A stretch of 64,000 nt of DNA, taken from contig JAXCGZ010019154.1 of assembly GCA_037179515.1 (NCBI GenBank), positions 1 through 64,000 of the forward strand. The letters are read 5' to 3'. Below, in pieces: positions 11,655 through 22,578 of this stretch. Position 1 is the stretch's first letter; every line of letters begins with the position of its first letter. The notes below the pieces were generated by a model that was not told where the DNA came from, made no database searches, and saw only the letters and a program-made list of their open reading frames with translations. The stretch is from Halocaridina rubra (Eukaryota; Arthropoda; Malacostraca; Decapoda; Atyidae). The translations under genes were made by a program, and so were the position numbers.

Positions 11655-11760
11655 TCTTATCATTATTATTATTGTTATTATTATTATTATTATTATTGGC
11701 AACAATAATTTTCCTTTGATGATGATTGTGGAGATTATTATCATCCTTATTATTATTATT
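11655..11760. repeat. ATT-rich block, inverted partner of 12125-12255
   Basis: ATT trinucleotides flank CAATAATTTTCCTTTGATGA-TGATTGTGG. The reverse complement of the same core (CCCCACAATCATCATCAAAG) lies at ~12160-12192 inside another ATT run, forming a short inverted pair. Confidence 0.8.
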
Positions 11761-11881
11761 AAGGGCTCATCATTGTTTGTACATCTGTTGGTTTATTTAC
11801 TTTAATAATTGTGTACAGTGCCCCTCCCTAGTTGGCTGGGACAAAGAGAGTGTGGGGGGTTGGGTAGAATAGAATGTTGGG

Positions 11882-12019
<138 letters not shown>

Positions 12020-12124
12020 CTTTAATTAACTCTTGTTCATTCAACCAAAACTACATTATTTATTGTAAAAATAATGTTTTAATTACAAATTTGTAATAAT
12101 AATGATATATAATCAATATAATAT

Positions 12125-12126
12125 AT

Positions 12127-12158
<32 letters not shown>

Positions 12159-12195
12159 ATCCCCACAATCATCATCAAAGGAAAATTATTGTTAA

Positions 12196-12239
<44 letters not shown>

Positions 12240-12255
12240 TAATAATAATAATAAG
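12125..12255. repeat. ATT/ATA trinucleotide blocks
   Basis: Two ATA runs surround CCCCACAATCATCATCAAAG-GAAAATTATTG, the inverted match to 11700-11740. They directly precede SINE-like copy S2. Confidence 0.85.
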
Positions 12256-12490
12256 ATCTATGGAGAATTTTTGGAATAGACATAATGAAAGTAATGCAGA
12301 GGTATATTAAAACCCAGCAGAGAGCTGGAGATTCATTACACATCTTTTATAATCCCTTCACACCTGACAGGTCATTACACTCTCCATCTCTGTTTCTCTT
12401 TACAGCCTGATAAAGGCTGTTTTATTTTATCATTTTTGGGCCGTCCTGGTGTCATAATAATCCTTAAAAAAAAAAAAAAAAAAAAAAAAA
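12255..12490 (+). mobile_element. SINE-like retroelement S2, poly(A) tailed
   Basis: Plus-strand copy of the S1 body: GGAGAATTTTTGGAATAGAC through GTATATTAAAACCCAGCAGA, CTGACAGGTCATTACACTC and GCCTGATAAAGGCTG to GTCCTGGTGTCATAATAATC and a ~26 bp poly(A). With S1 it forms an inverted pair ~1.75 kb apart inside one Tigger-type element. Confidence 0.65.
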
Positions 12491-12574
12491 TTCTAAGATG
12501 TTCCTACTTCGCGGAAATTCACCTATCGCGGCCGGTCCCGGAACCGAACCCCCGTGATAAACGAGGGATAACTG

Positions 12575-12575
<1 letters not shown>

Positions 12576-12670
<95 letters not shown>
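12576..12670. repeat. (TA)n then (CA)n microsatellite abutting a Tigger right end
   Basis: TA run starting directly after the right TIR at 12574 and ending in a short ACACAC run near 12660-12670. Confidence 0.97.
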
Positions 12671-12784
12671 GAGGTTCCCATAAAGCGTCGTTCCAGGTTA
12701 CGTCAGAGGCCAATAAATAATTAATTATTAATAAATTAATCTTTCGACCTACCCGTGAACACTGAACAGCTTGTGAGTGCGCGA

Positions 12785-13318
12785 ACAAATACACAGTTAG
12801 CAGCACAGCTGAATTCTTATTTATCAAGTTAATGGCTTTACTTATTTGTTTACATATTTGGTTATATTGAAGGATTACTGCATTTTAAAAAAGAAAATAC
12901 CAATCACAAAGCTGTAAATACGATTTAATTCGAAATCCACACGAATACACAGCTAGGAGCACAGTTGTAGTCGTATTTATCTAGTTAACAGCCTAATTTA
13001 ATTATTTGTTTATATATTTGGTTATAGCAAAGGAACATATTGAATTTAAAAAAAGAAATACCAAACACAGCCATAAATAAGATTTTATTTGAAATACCCA
13101 TGAATACACAGCTAGCAGCACAGCTGTATTCGCAGTTATCAAGTTAATGGCTTTATTTATTTATGCATTTATATTGACGGATTATACTGAATTTTTAAAA
13201 AAATACCCAATATATACCCATATAATACGATTTTATTCGAAATACACGCGAACACATCTAGCAGCATGGCTGTATTCATATTTAACAAATTAATGGCATT
13301 ACTTATTTACCTGTTTAT
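12785..13318. repeat. Minisatellite, ~4 units of 138-166 bp
   Basis: The block ACACAGCTAGCAGCACAGCT recurs near 12788, 12954, 13116 and 13252, each followed by TTTATCAAGTTAATGGCTTT-like and TATATTTGGTTATA-like sequence and an A-rich GAAATACCAA segment. The array ends directly before a Tigger-type terminus at 13322, so it may be another subterminal minisatellite belonging to a different element. Confidence 0.85.
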
Positions 13319-13321
13319 ATA

Positions 13322-13417
13322 CAGTAATCCCCCCCTTATCGCAGTAGTTCGGTTCCGGGACCCGGCGTGAGACAGGAAAACCGCGAAGTAGGAACACCTA
13401 AAAATTTATTTTTTTAT
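13322..13417 (-). mobile_element. Tigger family A terminus fragment
   Basis: TA followed by CAGTAATCCCCCCCTTATCG, then GTAGTTCGGTTCCGGGACCC and CGCGAAGTAGGAACACC, which matches the 3' terminus of Tigger copy 2 at 16418 and the MITE at 15271. The element is cut off by SINE-like copy S3. Confidence 0.75.
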
Positions 13418-13581
13418 ATATATATTTTTTTTAAGATGATTATGACACCAGGACAGGCCAAAAATGATAAAAATAAAATGGCCTTTATCAGGCTGTAAAG
13501 ACAAACAGAGATGGAGAGTGTAATGACCTGTCAGATGTGAAGGGATTGTAAAATATGTGTAATGAATATCCAGCTCTCTGG
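13418..13581 (-). mobile_element. SINE-like retroelement S3, truncated
   Basis: On the minus strand: CCAGAGAGCTGGATATTCAT, TCACATCTGACAGGTCATTA, CTCTCCATCTCTGTTTG, GCCTGATAAAGGCC, CCTGTCCTGGTGTCATAATC, then an A-rich tail. It lacks the first ~60 bp of the S1/S2 body and its 5' end marks the outer edge of the palindrome's left arm. Confidence 0.65.
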
Positions 13582-14080
13582 ATGTAGATTAAGTTTTTTT
13601 AATCTGTCATATGGTAGATTTAGGCACTGCATGATTATTTTTTTTTTTCGTTTTTTAGCCTTGCTTTGGTATTTTATCATTGTTTACATTTGCAGATAGA
13701 GGTTCGTTCTCCTGCATCCTCCTCCTCTTCTGCTGCATAAGTTACTTGCTCACGGCCACTATGCATGTCCCAGTGTACTGTATGACTGTTGCCCACTGCA
13801 TAATAGAGTACAGTACAATAATGTATGTTAATTTCTAGCTGTAAAGTGAATATGAATATCTTTTGCATACTCTTAAAAATAGATACAGGGCTTTCTGCTT
13901 TGCTATGTAGTAATAAAATATGTTTTTTACTTATCTTATATCTTTAGCATGGTGTAACTGTGTAAGTTTGGAACGCATCTATGCCCTTTATCATTGTTTC
14001 CTATGGAAAATGACTCGTTTTTTCACGCGATTTTCCATTTACTCGACACTTCTGAGAACCTATCTAGGCGTTACTCTGAG

Positions 14081-14083
<3 letters not shown>
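13582..14083 (-). repeat. Left arm of large palindrome
   Basis: The reverse complement of this ~500 bp matches 14164-14682 almost throughout: GGTTCGTTCTCCTGCATCCT, CATAAGTTACTTTC/GCTCACG, CAGTACACTG, CTTTCTGCTTTGCTATGTAG, CCTATGGAAAATGAC and ACACTTCTGAGAACCTATCT. Differences are mostly substitutions plus a ~10 bp gap near 13672. The outer ~110 bp is the family C LINE 3' fragment; the remainder is Tigger family B MITE sequence. Confidence 0.9.

Positions 14084-14160
<77 letters not shown>
14084..14160. repeat. (TA)n at palindrome centre
   Basis: About 38 TA dinucleotides exactly between the two inverted arms (GAGAACTA on the left, CACCTAGTTCTC on the right). Being self-complementary, it extends the palindrome to its centre. 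Confidence 0.97.
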
Positions 14161-14162
<2 letters not shown>

Positions 14163-14163
14163 C

Positions 14164-14682
14164 TAGTTCTCAGAATAACGCCTAGATAGGTTCTCAGAAG
14201 TGTCGGGTAAATGGAAAATCGCGTGAAAAAACGTGTCATTTTCCATAGGAAATAATGATAAAGGGCATAGATAAGTTCCAAATCTTACATAGACACACCA
14301 TGCCAAAGATATAAGATAAGTAAAAAACATATTTTATTACTACATAGCAAAGCAGAAAGCCCTGTATCTATTTTTAAGAGTATACAAAAGATATTCATAT
14401 TCACTTTACAGCTAGAAATTAACATACATTACTGTACTGTACTCTATTATGCAGTGGGCAACAGTTATACAGTACACTGGTACATGCATGGTGGCCGTGA
14501 GAAAGTAACTTATGCGGTAGAAGAGGAGGAGGATGCAGGAGAACGAACCTCTATCTGCAAATCTAAACAAAGATAAAATACAAATTCTAAATAACCAAAG
14601 CAAGACTAAAAAACGAAAAAAAAAATTAATTAAGCAATGCCTAAATCTACCATATGACAGATTAAAAAAACTTAATCTACAT
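14164..14682 (+). repeat. Right arm of large palindrome
   Basis: Inverted match to 13582-14083, read outward from GTTCTCAGAATAACGCCTAG to TTAATCTACAT. Beyond it the plus-strand family C LINE fragment continues to ~15045, whereas the left arm is broken off by SINE copy S3. Confidence 0.9.
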
Positions 14683-15045
14683 TCTCTAGAGAGGCGCAGA
14701 ATTAGGGGGGATATGATTGAGGTGTATAAATGGTTTAAAGGGATTTACAAGGGTGATATTAATAGTTTTAAAAATTCATGATCAAACCAAAACTCGTAAT
14801 GGGTAATGGACTTAAGCTTGATAAATTTAGGTTCAGAAGGGAAATTGGTGAAAACTGGCTTGGTAATACCATAGAGCATTCCTAGTAGCATAATAAATGC
14901 CAATACCTTAGACACCTTCAAATGTAGATTAGATAGACATATGACAGAGGTAGAGTGGGTGTATAATGTATAATGATGATGATCTTTTATCGTAATCCTC
15001 TTTGTACTCATGGAAGAAGCGTCCACGGGTGCTTAATTACTACTA
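14565..15045 (+). pseudogene. LINE 3' fragment (family C, copy 4)
   Basis: The most complete of the four C copies. It reads PYDRLKKLNLHSLERRR, RGDMIEVYKWFKGIYKGDIN, then RTRNG-type and TLDTFKCRLDRHM segments with frame breaks. This is the C-terminal region of a CR1/L2-like ORF2 beyond the RT domain. A ~30 bp gap near 14878 removes the AEAWNR-type residues seen in copy 1. It ends at a short (ACT)n run near 15040. Confidence 0.75.
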
Positions 15046-15049
15046 CTAC

Positions 15050-15182
15050 TACTATAAATTTTTTTTTTTTTTTGGGGGGGGGGTGGGGGGCATTATTCGT
15101 GAAATTCGAATTTTTTACTATTATTTTTTGGGGGCGTTATTGCAATTTCGCGGATAAAAAAATCGCGCATAAAAGGAACAAG

Positions 15183-15185
<3 letters not shown>
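15050..15185. mobile_element. Tigger family B terminal-region fragment
   Basis: GGGGGCGTTATTGCAATTTCGCGGA and CGCGCATAAAAGGAACAAGG match 33268-33322 near the right end of the family B MITE. A T run and a G run precede it. The TIR itself is absent here. Confidence 0.55.

Positions 15186-15192
<7 letters not shown>

Positions 15193-15267
<75 letters not shown>
15193..15267. repeat. (TA)n microsatellite abutting MITE
   Basis: TA run preceded by GTGTGTGTG. The MITE end AGTGTTGCCTCACTTATCGC begins at 15271. Confidence 0.97.
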
Positions 15268-15270
<3 letters not shown>

Positions 15271-15271
<1 letters not shown>

Positions 15272-16399
15272 GTGTTGCCTCACTTATCGCGGTAGTTCGG
15301 TTCCGGGACCCGCCGCGAACCAGGAAATCCGCGAAGTAGGATCCGCCTATATGTACATAGATATTTTAATATATTTTTACGTTTACACTGTATAAACCCT
15401 CCCTGCACTGTTAAAAAAACACCTTTACATTATAAATAACAGCAAGCAACGTAAATTTTTACGAAAGTGATAGATAAAATTACAGTGAATGAGGTGATAA
15501 TGACGTGACATACATATCATTTACAATTATATTTTCGTTTACGTACTGTATAAACCCTCCCTGCACTGTTAAAAAAAACACCCTTAACATTATAGATAAC
15601 AGCAAGCAACGTAAATTTTTATGAAAGTGATAGGAAAACTTACCGTGAATGTCATGATGACGTGACATACTCATTTACAATTATTTTTTCGTTTATGTAC
15701 TGTATAAACCCTCCTTGCACTGTTAAAGAAACACCCTTTACATTATAAATAACAGCAAGCAACGTAAATTTTTATGCAAGTGATAGATAAAATTACCATG
15801 AATGAGGTGATAATGACGTGACATACATACTCATTTACAATTATTTTTTCGTTTACGTACTGTATAAACCCTCCCTGCACTGCTAAAAAAAACACCCTTT
15901 GCATTATAAATAACAGCAAGCGACGTAAATTTTTATGAAAGTGATAGATAAAATTACGGTGAATGAGGTGATAATGACCTGACATACATACTCATTTATA
16001 ATTATTTTTTCGTTTATGTACTGTGTAAACCCTCCCTGCACTGTTAAAAAACACCCTTTACATTATAAATAACAGAAAGCAACGTAAATTTTTATGAAAG
16101 TGATAGATAAAATTACCATGAATGAGATGAGGATGACGTGACACACATACTCATTTACAATTATTTTTTCGTTTACGAACTGTATAAACTCTCCCTGCAC
16201 TGTGAAAACACACCCTTTACATTATAAATACCAGCATGCAACGTAAATTTAAAAAAAAAATGAAAATACTGAAAAAAAAAATTTCAATATTTTAATATTT
16301 TAACGTATACCCATAACATAAAATAATAATTTATTAAAAAAAAAAATGCGATAGAGTGAGAACGCGAACCAAGAAGCGCGAATAACCGGGGTAACACTG
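15271..16399 (-). mobile_element. Non-autonomous Tigger family A element (deletion derivative)
   Basis: Left end AGTGTTGCCTCACTTATCGCGGTAG is nearly identical to the start of copy 2 at 16418. Right end GCGAATAACCGGGGTAACACTG matches the end of copy 2 at ~20300. Between them are only six ~160 bp subterminal repeats and a short A-rich 5' segment; the whole transposase gene is missing. The deletion joins the last repeat to TAAATTTAAAAAAAAAATG near 16250. At 1.13 kb it could be mobilised only by transposase supplied in trans. Confidence 0.85.
15375..16250. repeat. Subterminal minisatellite of the MITE, 6 units of ~160 bp
   Basis: TATAAACCCTCCCTGCACTG recurs at ~15391, 15551, 15705, 15868, 16027 and 16188, with ATAACAGCAAGCAACGTAAA and TGACGTGACATACATACTC between. 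It is the inverted form of the array in copy 1. Confidence 0.92.
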
Positions 16400-16417
16400 T
16401 ATATATATATATATATA
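16400..16417. repeat. Short (TA)n between two Tigger elements
   Basis: 18 bp of TA separate the right end of the MITE (G16399) from the left end of copy 2 (C16418), so the two elements lie head to tail in one TA tract. Confidence 0.95.
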
Positions 16418-16519
16418 CAGTGTTGCCTCACTTATCGCGGTAGTTCGGTTCCGGGACTCGGCACGACCAGGAAATCCGCGAAGCAGGATCCGCCTATATG
16501 TACATAGATATTTTAATAT

Positions 16520-17490
16520 ATTTTTACGTTTACACTGTATAAACTGTCCCTGTACTGTTAACATACCACCCTTTACTTCATAGATAACAGCATGCAAGCG
16601 TAAATTTATATGAAAGTGATAGGAAAAGTTACGGTGAATGTGATGATGACGTGACATACATACTCATTTACAATTATTTTTTCGTTTACGTACTGTATAA
16701 ACCCTCCCTGCACTGTTAAAAACAACACCCTTAACATTATAGATAACAGCAAGCAACGTAAATTTTTATGAAAGTGATAGGAAAACTTACCGTGAATGTG
16801 ATGATGACGTGACATACATACTCATTTACAATTATTTTTTCGTTTACGTACTGTAGAAACCCTCCCTGCACTGTTAAAAAAACACCCTTTAAATTATAAA
16901 CAACAGCAAGCAACGTAAATTTTTATGAAAGTGCTAGATAAAATTACGGTGAATGAGGTGATAATGACGTGACATACATACTCATTTACAATTATTTTTT
17001 TCATTTACGTACTGTATAAACCCTCCCTGCACTGTTAAAAAAACACCCTTTACATTATAAATAACAGCAAGCAACGTAAATTTTTATGAAAGTGATAGGA
17101 AAACTTACCATGAATGTGATGATGATGTGACATACATACTCATTTACAATTATTTATTCGCTTACGTACTGTATAAACCCTCCCTGCACTGTCAAAACAA
17201 CATCCTTTACACTATGAATAACAGCAAGCAACGTAAACTTTTATGAAAGTGATAGATAAAATTACGATGAATGAGGTGATGATGACGTGACACACACTCA
17301 TTTACAATTATTTTTTCGTTTACGAACTGTATAAACCCTCCCTGCACTGTTAAAAAAAACACCCTTTACATTATAAATAACAGCACGCAACGTAAATTTT
17401 TATGAAAGTGATAGATAAAATTACGGTGAATGAGGTGATGATGACATGACATACATTTGTGCATGATAGGTAAACTTACCGTGAATGAGG
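16520..17490. repeat. 3' subterminal minisatellite of Tigger copy 2, 6 units of ~160 bp
   Basis: AAACCCTCCCTGCACTG recurs at ~16541 (variant), 16700, 16858, 17022, 17178 and 17335. Units are closely related to those of the neighbouring MITE, including the GATAATGACGTGACATAC segment. Confidence 0.92.
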
Positions 17491-17521
17491 TGATGACCAT
17501 CATTCTCGACCCCGGAGGAAA

Positions 17522-19218
17522 TTATTTCGCAGCCAATAAAAGCTTTACGGCTGCTTTTTTTGGGGGGAAGAACATGGTAATGGGGAGTTGCTGTTGTTGG
17601 TTCTTCATTTGTTGGAACATGGCACGGTAAGGAGTCATGGCATCGTCGAGAAAATTACAGAAGGTCACCGAACGAACCATATTTTCGTCATGTTCCTGCG
17701 AGAGTTGTTGGAGTGCTTTGTAATGTTCATACATGGCTGCCAAACGTTCGAGTGTAAGGCCAGGTTCTTCAGTTGCTTCGTGCGATTCCTCAAGTTCTTC
17801 CTCTTCTTCGCTCGCTGATTTCATCATTTCATCAAAGTCTTCATCACTCAAAGGCTGCGAGTGGCAGTCAATCAGTTCATTCACATCTTCGGGAGTCATA
17901 TCTTTAAAGCCTTCTCCTCCTAGCAATGCAGCCAACTTCACAGCTTTCACAACTGCCGCCTTCTGCACCTCGACAGGAGCAAATCCCTTGTAGTCGTGGA
18001 TGATTTCGGGCCACAATTTCTTCCAGCTGGCATCGATTGTGGCCGACTTCATCTCTTTGATTGTTTTCTGAATATTTTTTAGGCATGTGGCAATCGTGTA
18101 ATTACGCCAGTAAGTCTTCAATGAGAAGTCTTTGTCCGAATCCATGGAATCAACTAGGTTCGCCAGGGCATTTCGTGTGTATAGGGCCTTGAACGCACGA
18201 ATAACACCTTGATCCATAGGCTGAATCAGTGACGTCTTATTCGGTGGCAGGAACTCAACTTGAACACCGTCATATTGGAGCTTGGTTGCGTGGCCACCAG
18301 CATTTTCCATCAAAAGAAGGACTTTAAATTCAAGGCCTTTTTCTATAAGATAAAGTTATACCTGAGGGCTAGAGCATTGGTGAAACCAGTCCAATGTGAG
18401 GCTTTTTGTGATCCAGGCCTTGGGGTTATGCATCCAATGCACTGGCAGCAGATTCTTATTCTTGTTCTTCAAAGCCCTAGGGTTCTTTGACTTGTAGATA
18501 AGCCCGGGTTTTAACATGAAGCCCGCAGCATTCCCGCACATGATGAGGGTAACACGATCTTTGTGCGCTTTAAATCCCGGGGCTTTAGCTAAATCCTTGA
18601 AGAGAAAAGTGCGAGCTGGCAATTTTCTGCGGCAGCTGTATCTGCAGAGGCAGCCTCGCCATAAACTGAAACGCTCTTTAGGCCATAGTATTTTTGAAAT
18701 TTGAAGAACCATCCCCTGCTAGCAACGAACAGTTGTATCCTCGATGGAGAATCGCTGGAGGGTCCTGGTTGTGGGTCGTCGATATCTTCTTCTCTTCCCT
18801 CCTCTCCACGGTCGCCACTGTCGTCATCGGGTTCATTTGCAGCGAATGTCTCGTACAGCTTCTTCGCCTTTGTTTGTATGATATTGGTGTCTAAGCTGAT
18901 GTTTTTCTTTCTGCAATCAGCAATCCACAGGGCCAAAGCAGCTTCCATGTGCACTACTGCCTTATTGCAGGGTGATACGAGCCTCTTCGCCGATTTATTT
19001 AAAGAAATGCTCGCTGTTCTCCTGATCTTTGCCTCGTCCTTTTTTATGTAACGCACAATAGATTCATTGAGGCCAAAATAGCGGCCGACATCCACAAACT
19101 TTTTTCCTTCTTTCAACATATCTAAGAGTTTCACTTTATCTACAATGGTTAACATTTTCTTTTGCTGCTTAGGCTAACTACAAGAAGCCTTAGAAGATGA
19201 AGGATGCTTGGGAGGCAT
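17522..19218 (-). pseudogene. Tigger-like (DDE_1) transposase, copy 2, catalytically dead
   Basis: Minus-strand pogo/Tigger transposase. The likely ATG at 19218 (MPPKHPSSSK) is followed by a TAG at codon 15. Next come an HTH segment (LLDMLKEGKKFVDVGRYF), an acidic linker with PQPGPSSDSPS, and KFQKYYGLKS. About 110 bp is then missing near 18625, exactly where the first catalytic Asp (NMDETGLFW in copies 1 and 3) should be. Downstream are KAPGFKAHKDRVTLIMCGNA, a frame break at ~18355, then a clean 263-codon frame. There the second acid reads LLMENAGGHA, with Glu for Asp, and the third PMDQGVIRAFKALY is kept. The C-terminus has LTLERLAAMYEH and ends AAVKLLLAAK. The C-terminal frame is well preserved even though the enzyme must be inactive. 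Confidence 0.92.
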
Positions 19219-19439
19219 TGCAAAGGTTAAAATACGCGAGCAAAAAAAATCACAAGCAAAACGTATTAGTAAGCACAACGAGAGTTAGACTGAGCGAGTG
19301 AGGCGGCACATTGGAAATTGGAGGGAAAAGCAAACTGCAATGAAAAAGCCAATCAGACCCCATGATACAGAAAATATTGAAAAACAATTCTGTGATTCGT
19401 TGTCTCCCGACCTTTCAGCCAATAGCATTCCATGAACTA

Positions 19440-20130
19440 TCTCACGTAGGTGAGAGCCTTTTCGTTTCCGAAACGTTGATAGCGGTATCGTATTTTACAT
19501 GGTGAAACTGTTAGTACTTTATGTTTTTTATTATTTTTTACTGCTTTATTATTCTTAGGCTAGGAAATACTTGTTTTATCAATAAAATAATGAAAATTTT
19601 AATATTCACTAGGTCACGTGGGTGAGAGCCTTTTCGTTTTCCGAAACGTTGATAGCGGTATCGTATTTTACATGGTGAAAGTACTTTTAGTACTTGCTGT
19701 TTTTTTTATCATTTTTTACTGTTTTATTATTCTTAGGCAAGGAAATACTTGCTTTATCAATAAAATAATAAAAATTTTAATATTCACTAGGTCACGTAGG
19801 TGAGAGCCTTTGCGTTTTCCAAACACTGATACCGGTATCGTATTTTACGTGGTGCAATACTGTTTACTATTTTTTACTGTTTTATTATTCTTAGGCTAAG
19901 AAATACGTTTTTTTTATGAATAAAATCATGAAACTACTGGAAATATAAATATATATGCTAGCTCACGTAGCTGTGACCCCAATACATTGTACGCTATCGG
20001 ACACTGTTTCGCATGATGCAATACCCTGTACTGTGAGTTATACTGTACGTACGTATATCTAAATTTATGTTTTTTACTATTTTTTTACTGTTTTATTATT
20101 CGTAGGCTGGGAAATAATTTTTTTTTTAGC
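19440..20130. repeat. 5' subterminal minisatellite of Tigger copy 2, ~4 units
   Basis: TTATTATTCTTAGGCTAGGAAATAC recurs at ~19549, 19727, 19886 and 20096, with GTCACGTAGGTGAGAGCCTT and CGGTATCGTATTTTACATGG between; spacing is 159-210 bp. Same family as 3260-3870. Confidence 0.85.
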
Positions 20131-20305
20131 AATTAAATAATGAAATTTTTTTTTTCAATAAAAAAAATGAAAAGACTGAAAAAAAAAAAATTCCAATATT
20201 TTAATATTTTTGCGTATACCCATAAAATAAAATAATAATTTATAAAAAAAAAAAAACGCGATAGAGTGAGAACACGTACCTAGAAACGCGAATAACCGGG
20301 GTAAC

Positions 20306-20423
<118 letters not shown>

Positions 20424-20438
20424 CATACAGATACATAA

Positions 20439-20633
20439 TTGCTTACCTTTATTCCTGCAAGGGATAGTAATACATATCAAGTTCATACTACGGCACCTAA
20501 TTCACCCGATATAATTTGCGTGGAGGACATATATGAAGCGAACTATTTTACTGATGCCCAAACTATGCCATCACAAACCGTTATAGAAATACTTGTAAAA
20601 GAAAATGGCCAATTCCAAGGAAACCAAGGTTAA
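20439..20633 (+). other. Orphan 64-codon open frame, possible exon
   Basis: An open frame not built from repeats, with ordinary codon variety and acidic, exon-like content (DIICVEDIYEANYF, SQTVIEILVKENGQF). It is preceded by a possible acceptor (GAGCATACAG at 20421-20430) and ends NQG-stop, with a weak donor-like AAGGTTAAGT at 20628-20637. It matches no repeat family in the window and no family I recognise. It could be an exon, an ORF1 relic of the adjacent LINE, or chance. Confidence 0.3.
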
Positions 20634-20639
20634 GTACTT

Positions 20640-20732
20640 ATTGCTATACTAAGCCACAACTTCTCTCGCAACTCAATATAGCACTTTGTCTCGCAACTCA
20701 ATATAGAACTTTCTCTCACGTCTCAATGTATC
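20640..20732. repeat. Short degenerate tandem repeat, ~28 bp x 3
   Basis: CTCTCGCAACTCAATATAG-type units recur three times (TCTCGCAACTCAATATAGCA, then a second, then a divergent TCTCACGTCTCAATGTATCA). It directly precedes the LINE fragment. Confidence 0.7.
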
Positions 20733-21671
20733 ACTCGTATCACACTTTCTTCTCTTAACTCCGATTTGCAGAAAGTATCTGAGTGGGGCACTGAAAAGTT
20801 AGTTAAATTCCATGCCTCCAAGACACAGTTTCTGGCTATCTCTATCTTCTTCTCCTAATAACCCTATTGTCTTCGAAGCTATTGAAATTTACCCTCTTAA
20901 CTCTATCAACATTTTAGGAATCCATATAGCCTCTAACTTGGCTTGGAGGAATCACATAATTCAAATTACTAAATCTTCATCCAAAAAATTGGGCGTTCTG
21001 TTTCGTTTTCTTCATTACTTTTCCTCTTTGCAGTTACTTAAAATTTACAAGTCTTATCCGTCCCTGCTTAGAATACTGCTCACACATCTGGGGGGGGTGC
21101 TTCTTATACTTATCTTCTTGATAGGATTAAATCTAAGGCAGTCAGACTCATTAATGATCCTTCTCTTACTTCTAATCTAGATTCTCTCTCTCTTCGCGGT
21201 AAGGTATCTTCCCTTTCGCTTTTCTATTGCTGCTCTGGTGACTTGGCGAGTTGCATCCCTCCCCCACTGCCGAGGTCGCATAACACTCGCCAAGCGGCCT
21301 CATCTCACAGGTACTGTGTGGAGATTTGTAGCTCGCGGATTGGTCGGTGCAGCGACTGCTTCTTCCCATCTACCTCCAGACTCTGGAACTCTCTTCCTCC
21401 TTCCGTCTTTCCTAATTCTTATGAACTTTCAACCTTCAAAAAGCAGACCTATCGTTATCTCAGAGCCTAATCCTCCATATCTCTGCATCCTCTGTACTTT
21501 GACTGTTTTTTCTGTCTGTCGTTTTCCTTTGTGTGACATACTTCATCTCTGCCTTGTCCTTAACATTTTTCTTTTAATTCGTCTTGGTATTTTCTCATGC
21601 CCGGGCCTTTATTGATAAGGGCAGTTTCTGCCTGTCCCAGTGTCACACTCATATATAAAAAAAAAAAAAAA
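20733..21671 (+). pseudogene. 5'-truncated poly(A) LINE (family B), second copy
   Basis: Same element as 10503-11640 on the other strand, truncated further 5': it opens at the LNSDLQKVSEWG region, downstream of the catalytic ADD box, so the RT active site is absent. Readable blocks are EIYPLNSINILGIHIASNLA, LGVLFRF and HRYCVEICSSRIGRCSD. Small indels near 20847, 21055, 21100 and 21230 scatter the frame over three phases. The 3' UTR matches the other copy (CCCGGGCCTTTATTGATAAG, GTCCCAGTGTCACACTC) and ends in ~15 A at 21657-21671. Confidence 0.85.
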
Positions 21672-21699
21672 GAACTGGGAGACGCATCTTCCTCAGTCT

Positions 21700-22207
21700 A
21701 ATGTCTCATGACAACGTATTCTTCCACCCTGCTTAACAAACTGTTCCTAGCACAGAGTTCGTATTTACAACTATATACATGTATTTGGTAGTTTTGTAAA
21801 TAAATTCAAACTAAGTCTTTCACATAACTAAATACATAAACAAATAAAGAAAAAAATTAACTTGATATATACCCACACAAAAATGCTGCGTGACGACGTA
21901 TTCTTACACCATGCACAACAAACTACTGTATTTGGTAATTTTGTAAATAAATTCAAACTCGGTCCTTCACTTAACCAAATATGTAAACAAATAAATATCA
22001 ACATTAACTTGATATATACACACACAACAATGCTGCATGACTACGCATACTTCTGCCACGCTCAACAAACTTTTCAGCGTACGAAGTTTGTATTTACAAT
22101 GTAAATCAAGTAAGTTAAAAAACTTATTTATCACTAATTTATAAATGTATCGTAACCACGAAACATCTTCAGTCAAGGACATCGCAAGCCGAGAACCCCC
22201 TGTATAT
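21700..22207. mobile_element. MITE right half with ~150 bp tandem repeats (family B-like end)
   Basis: AACTTGATATATACCCACACA and TGACGACGTATTCTTACACC recur ~150 bp apart (21858 and 22008), with a partial unit before. The segment ends GTATCGTAACCACGAAACATC to GCCGAGAACCCCCTGTATA, closely resembling the right end of the MITE at 30979-33428 (CGAGGACCCCCTGTA). The left end was not found, probably replaced by the LINE. Confidence 0.65.
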
Positions 22208-22578
22208 ACTGTAACTTAAGAGCAAATCTAAAACCATATATTATTTGCACTATTTAAGTAACTTATCACTCATATATAATTCATTTCAACTAAAAACTGC
22301 CTGATTGCAGGAAGAGAGAGAACAAAAAATTCCAGAGATGAATAAGAATGAAAGATGATGACTTAGCTTCAAACAGAAACAAACACAGACAGAAGAAAAT
22401 TGAGTGAAAACTGCAAAGGAAAAATATTTATCACTCTAAAATTTACAAGGAATAAAATGAAAACAAAAACAACAAAATTTTATGCATCATGGTTTCAATA
22501 TCAAGCAGTTCGAATCCAGGCAAACTGTAACCAGATTATAAAGTTATTGAAGAAAACAGCAAAATAGCCTGGACTTGC

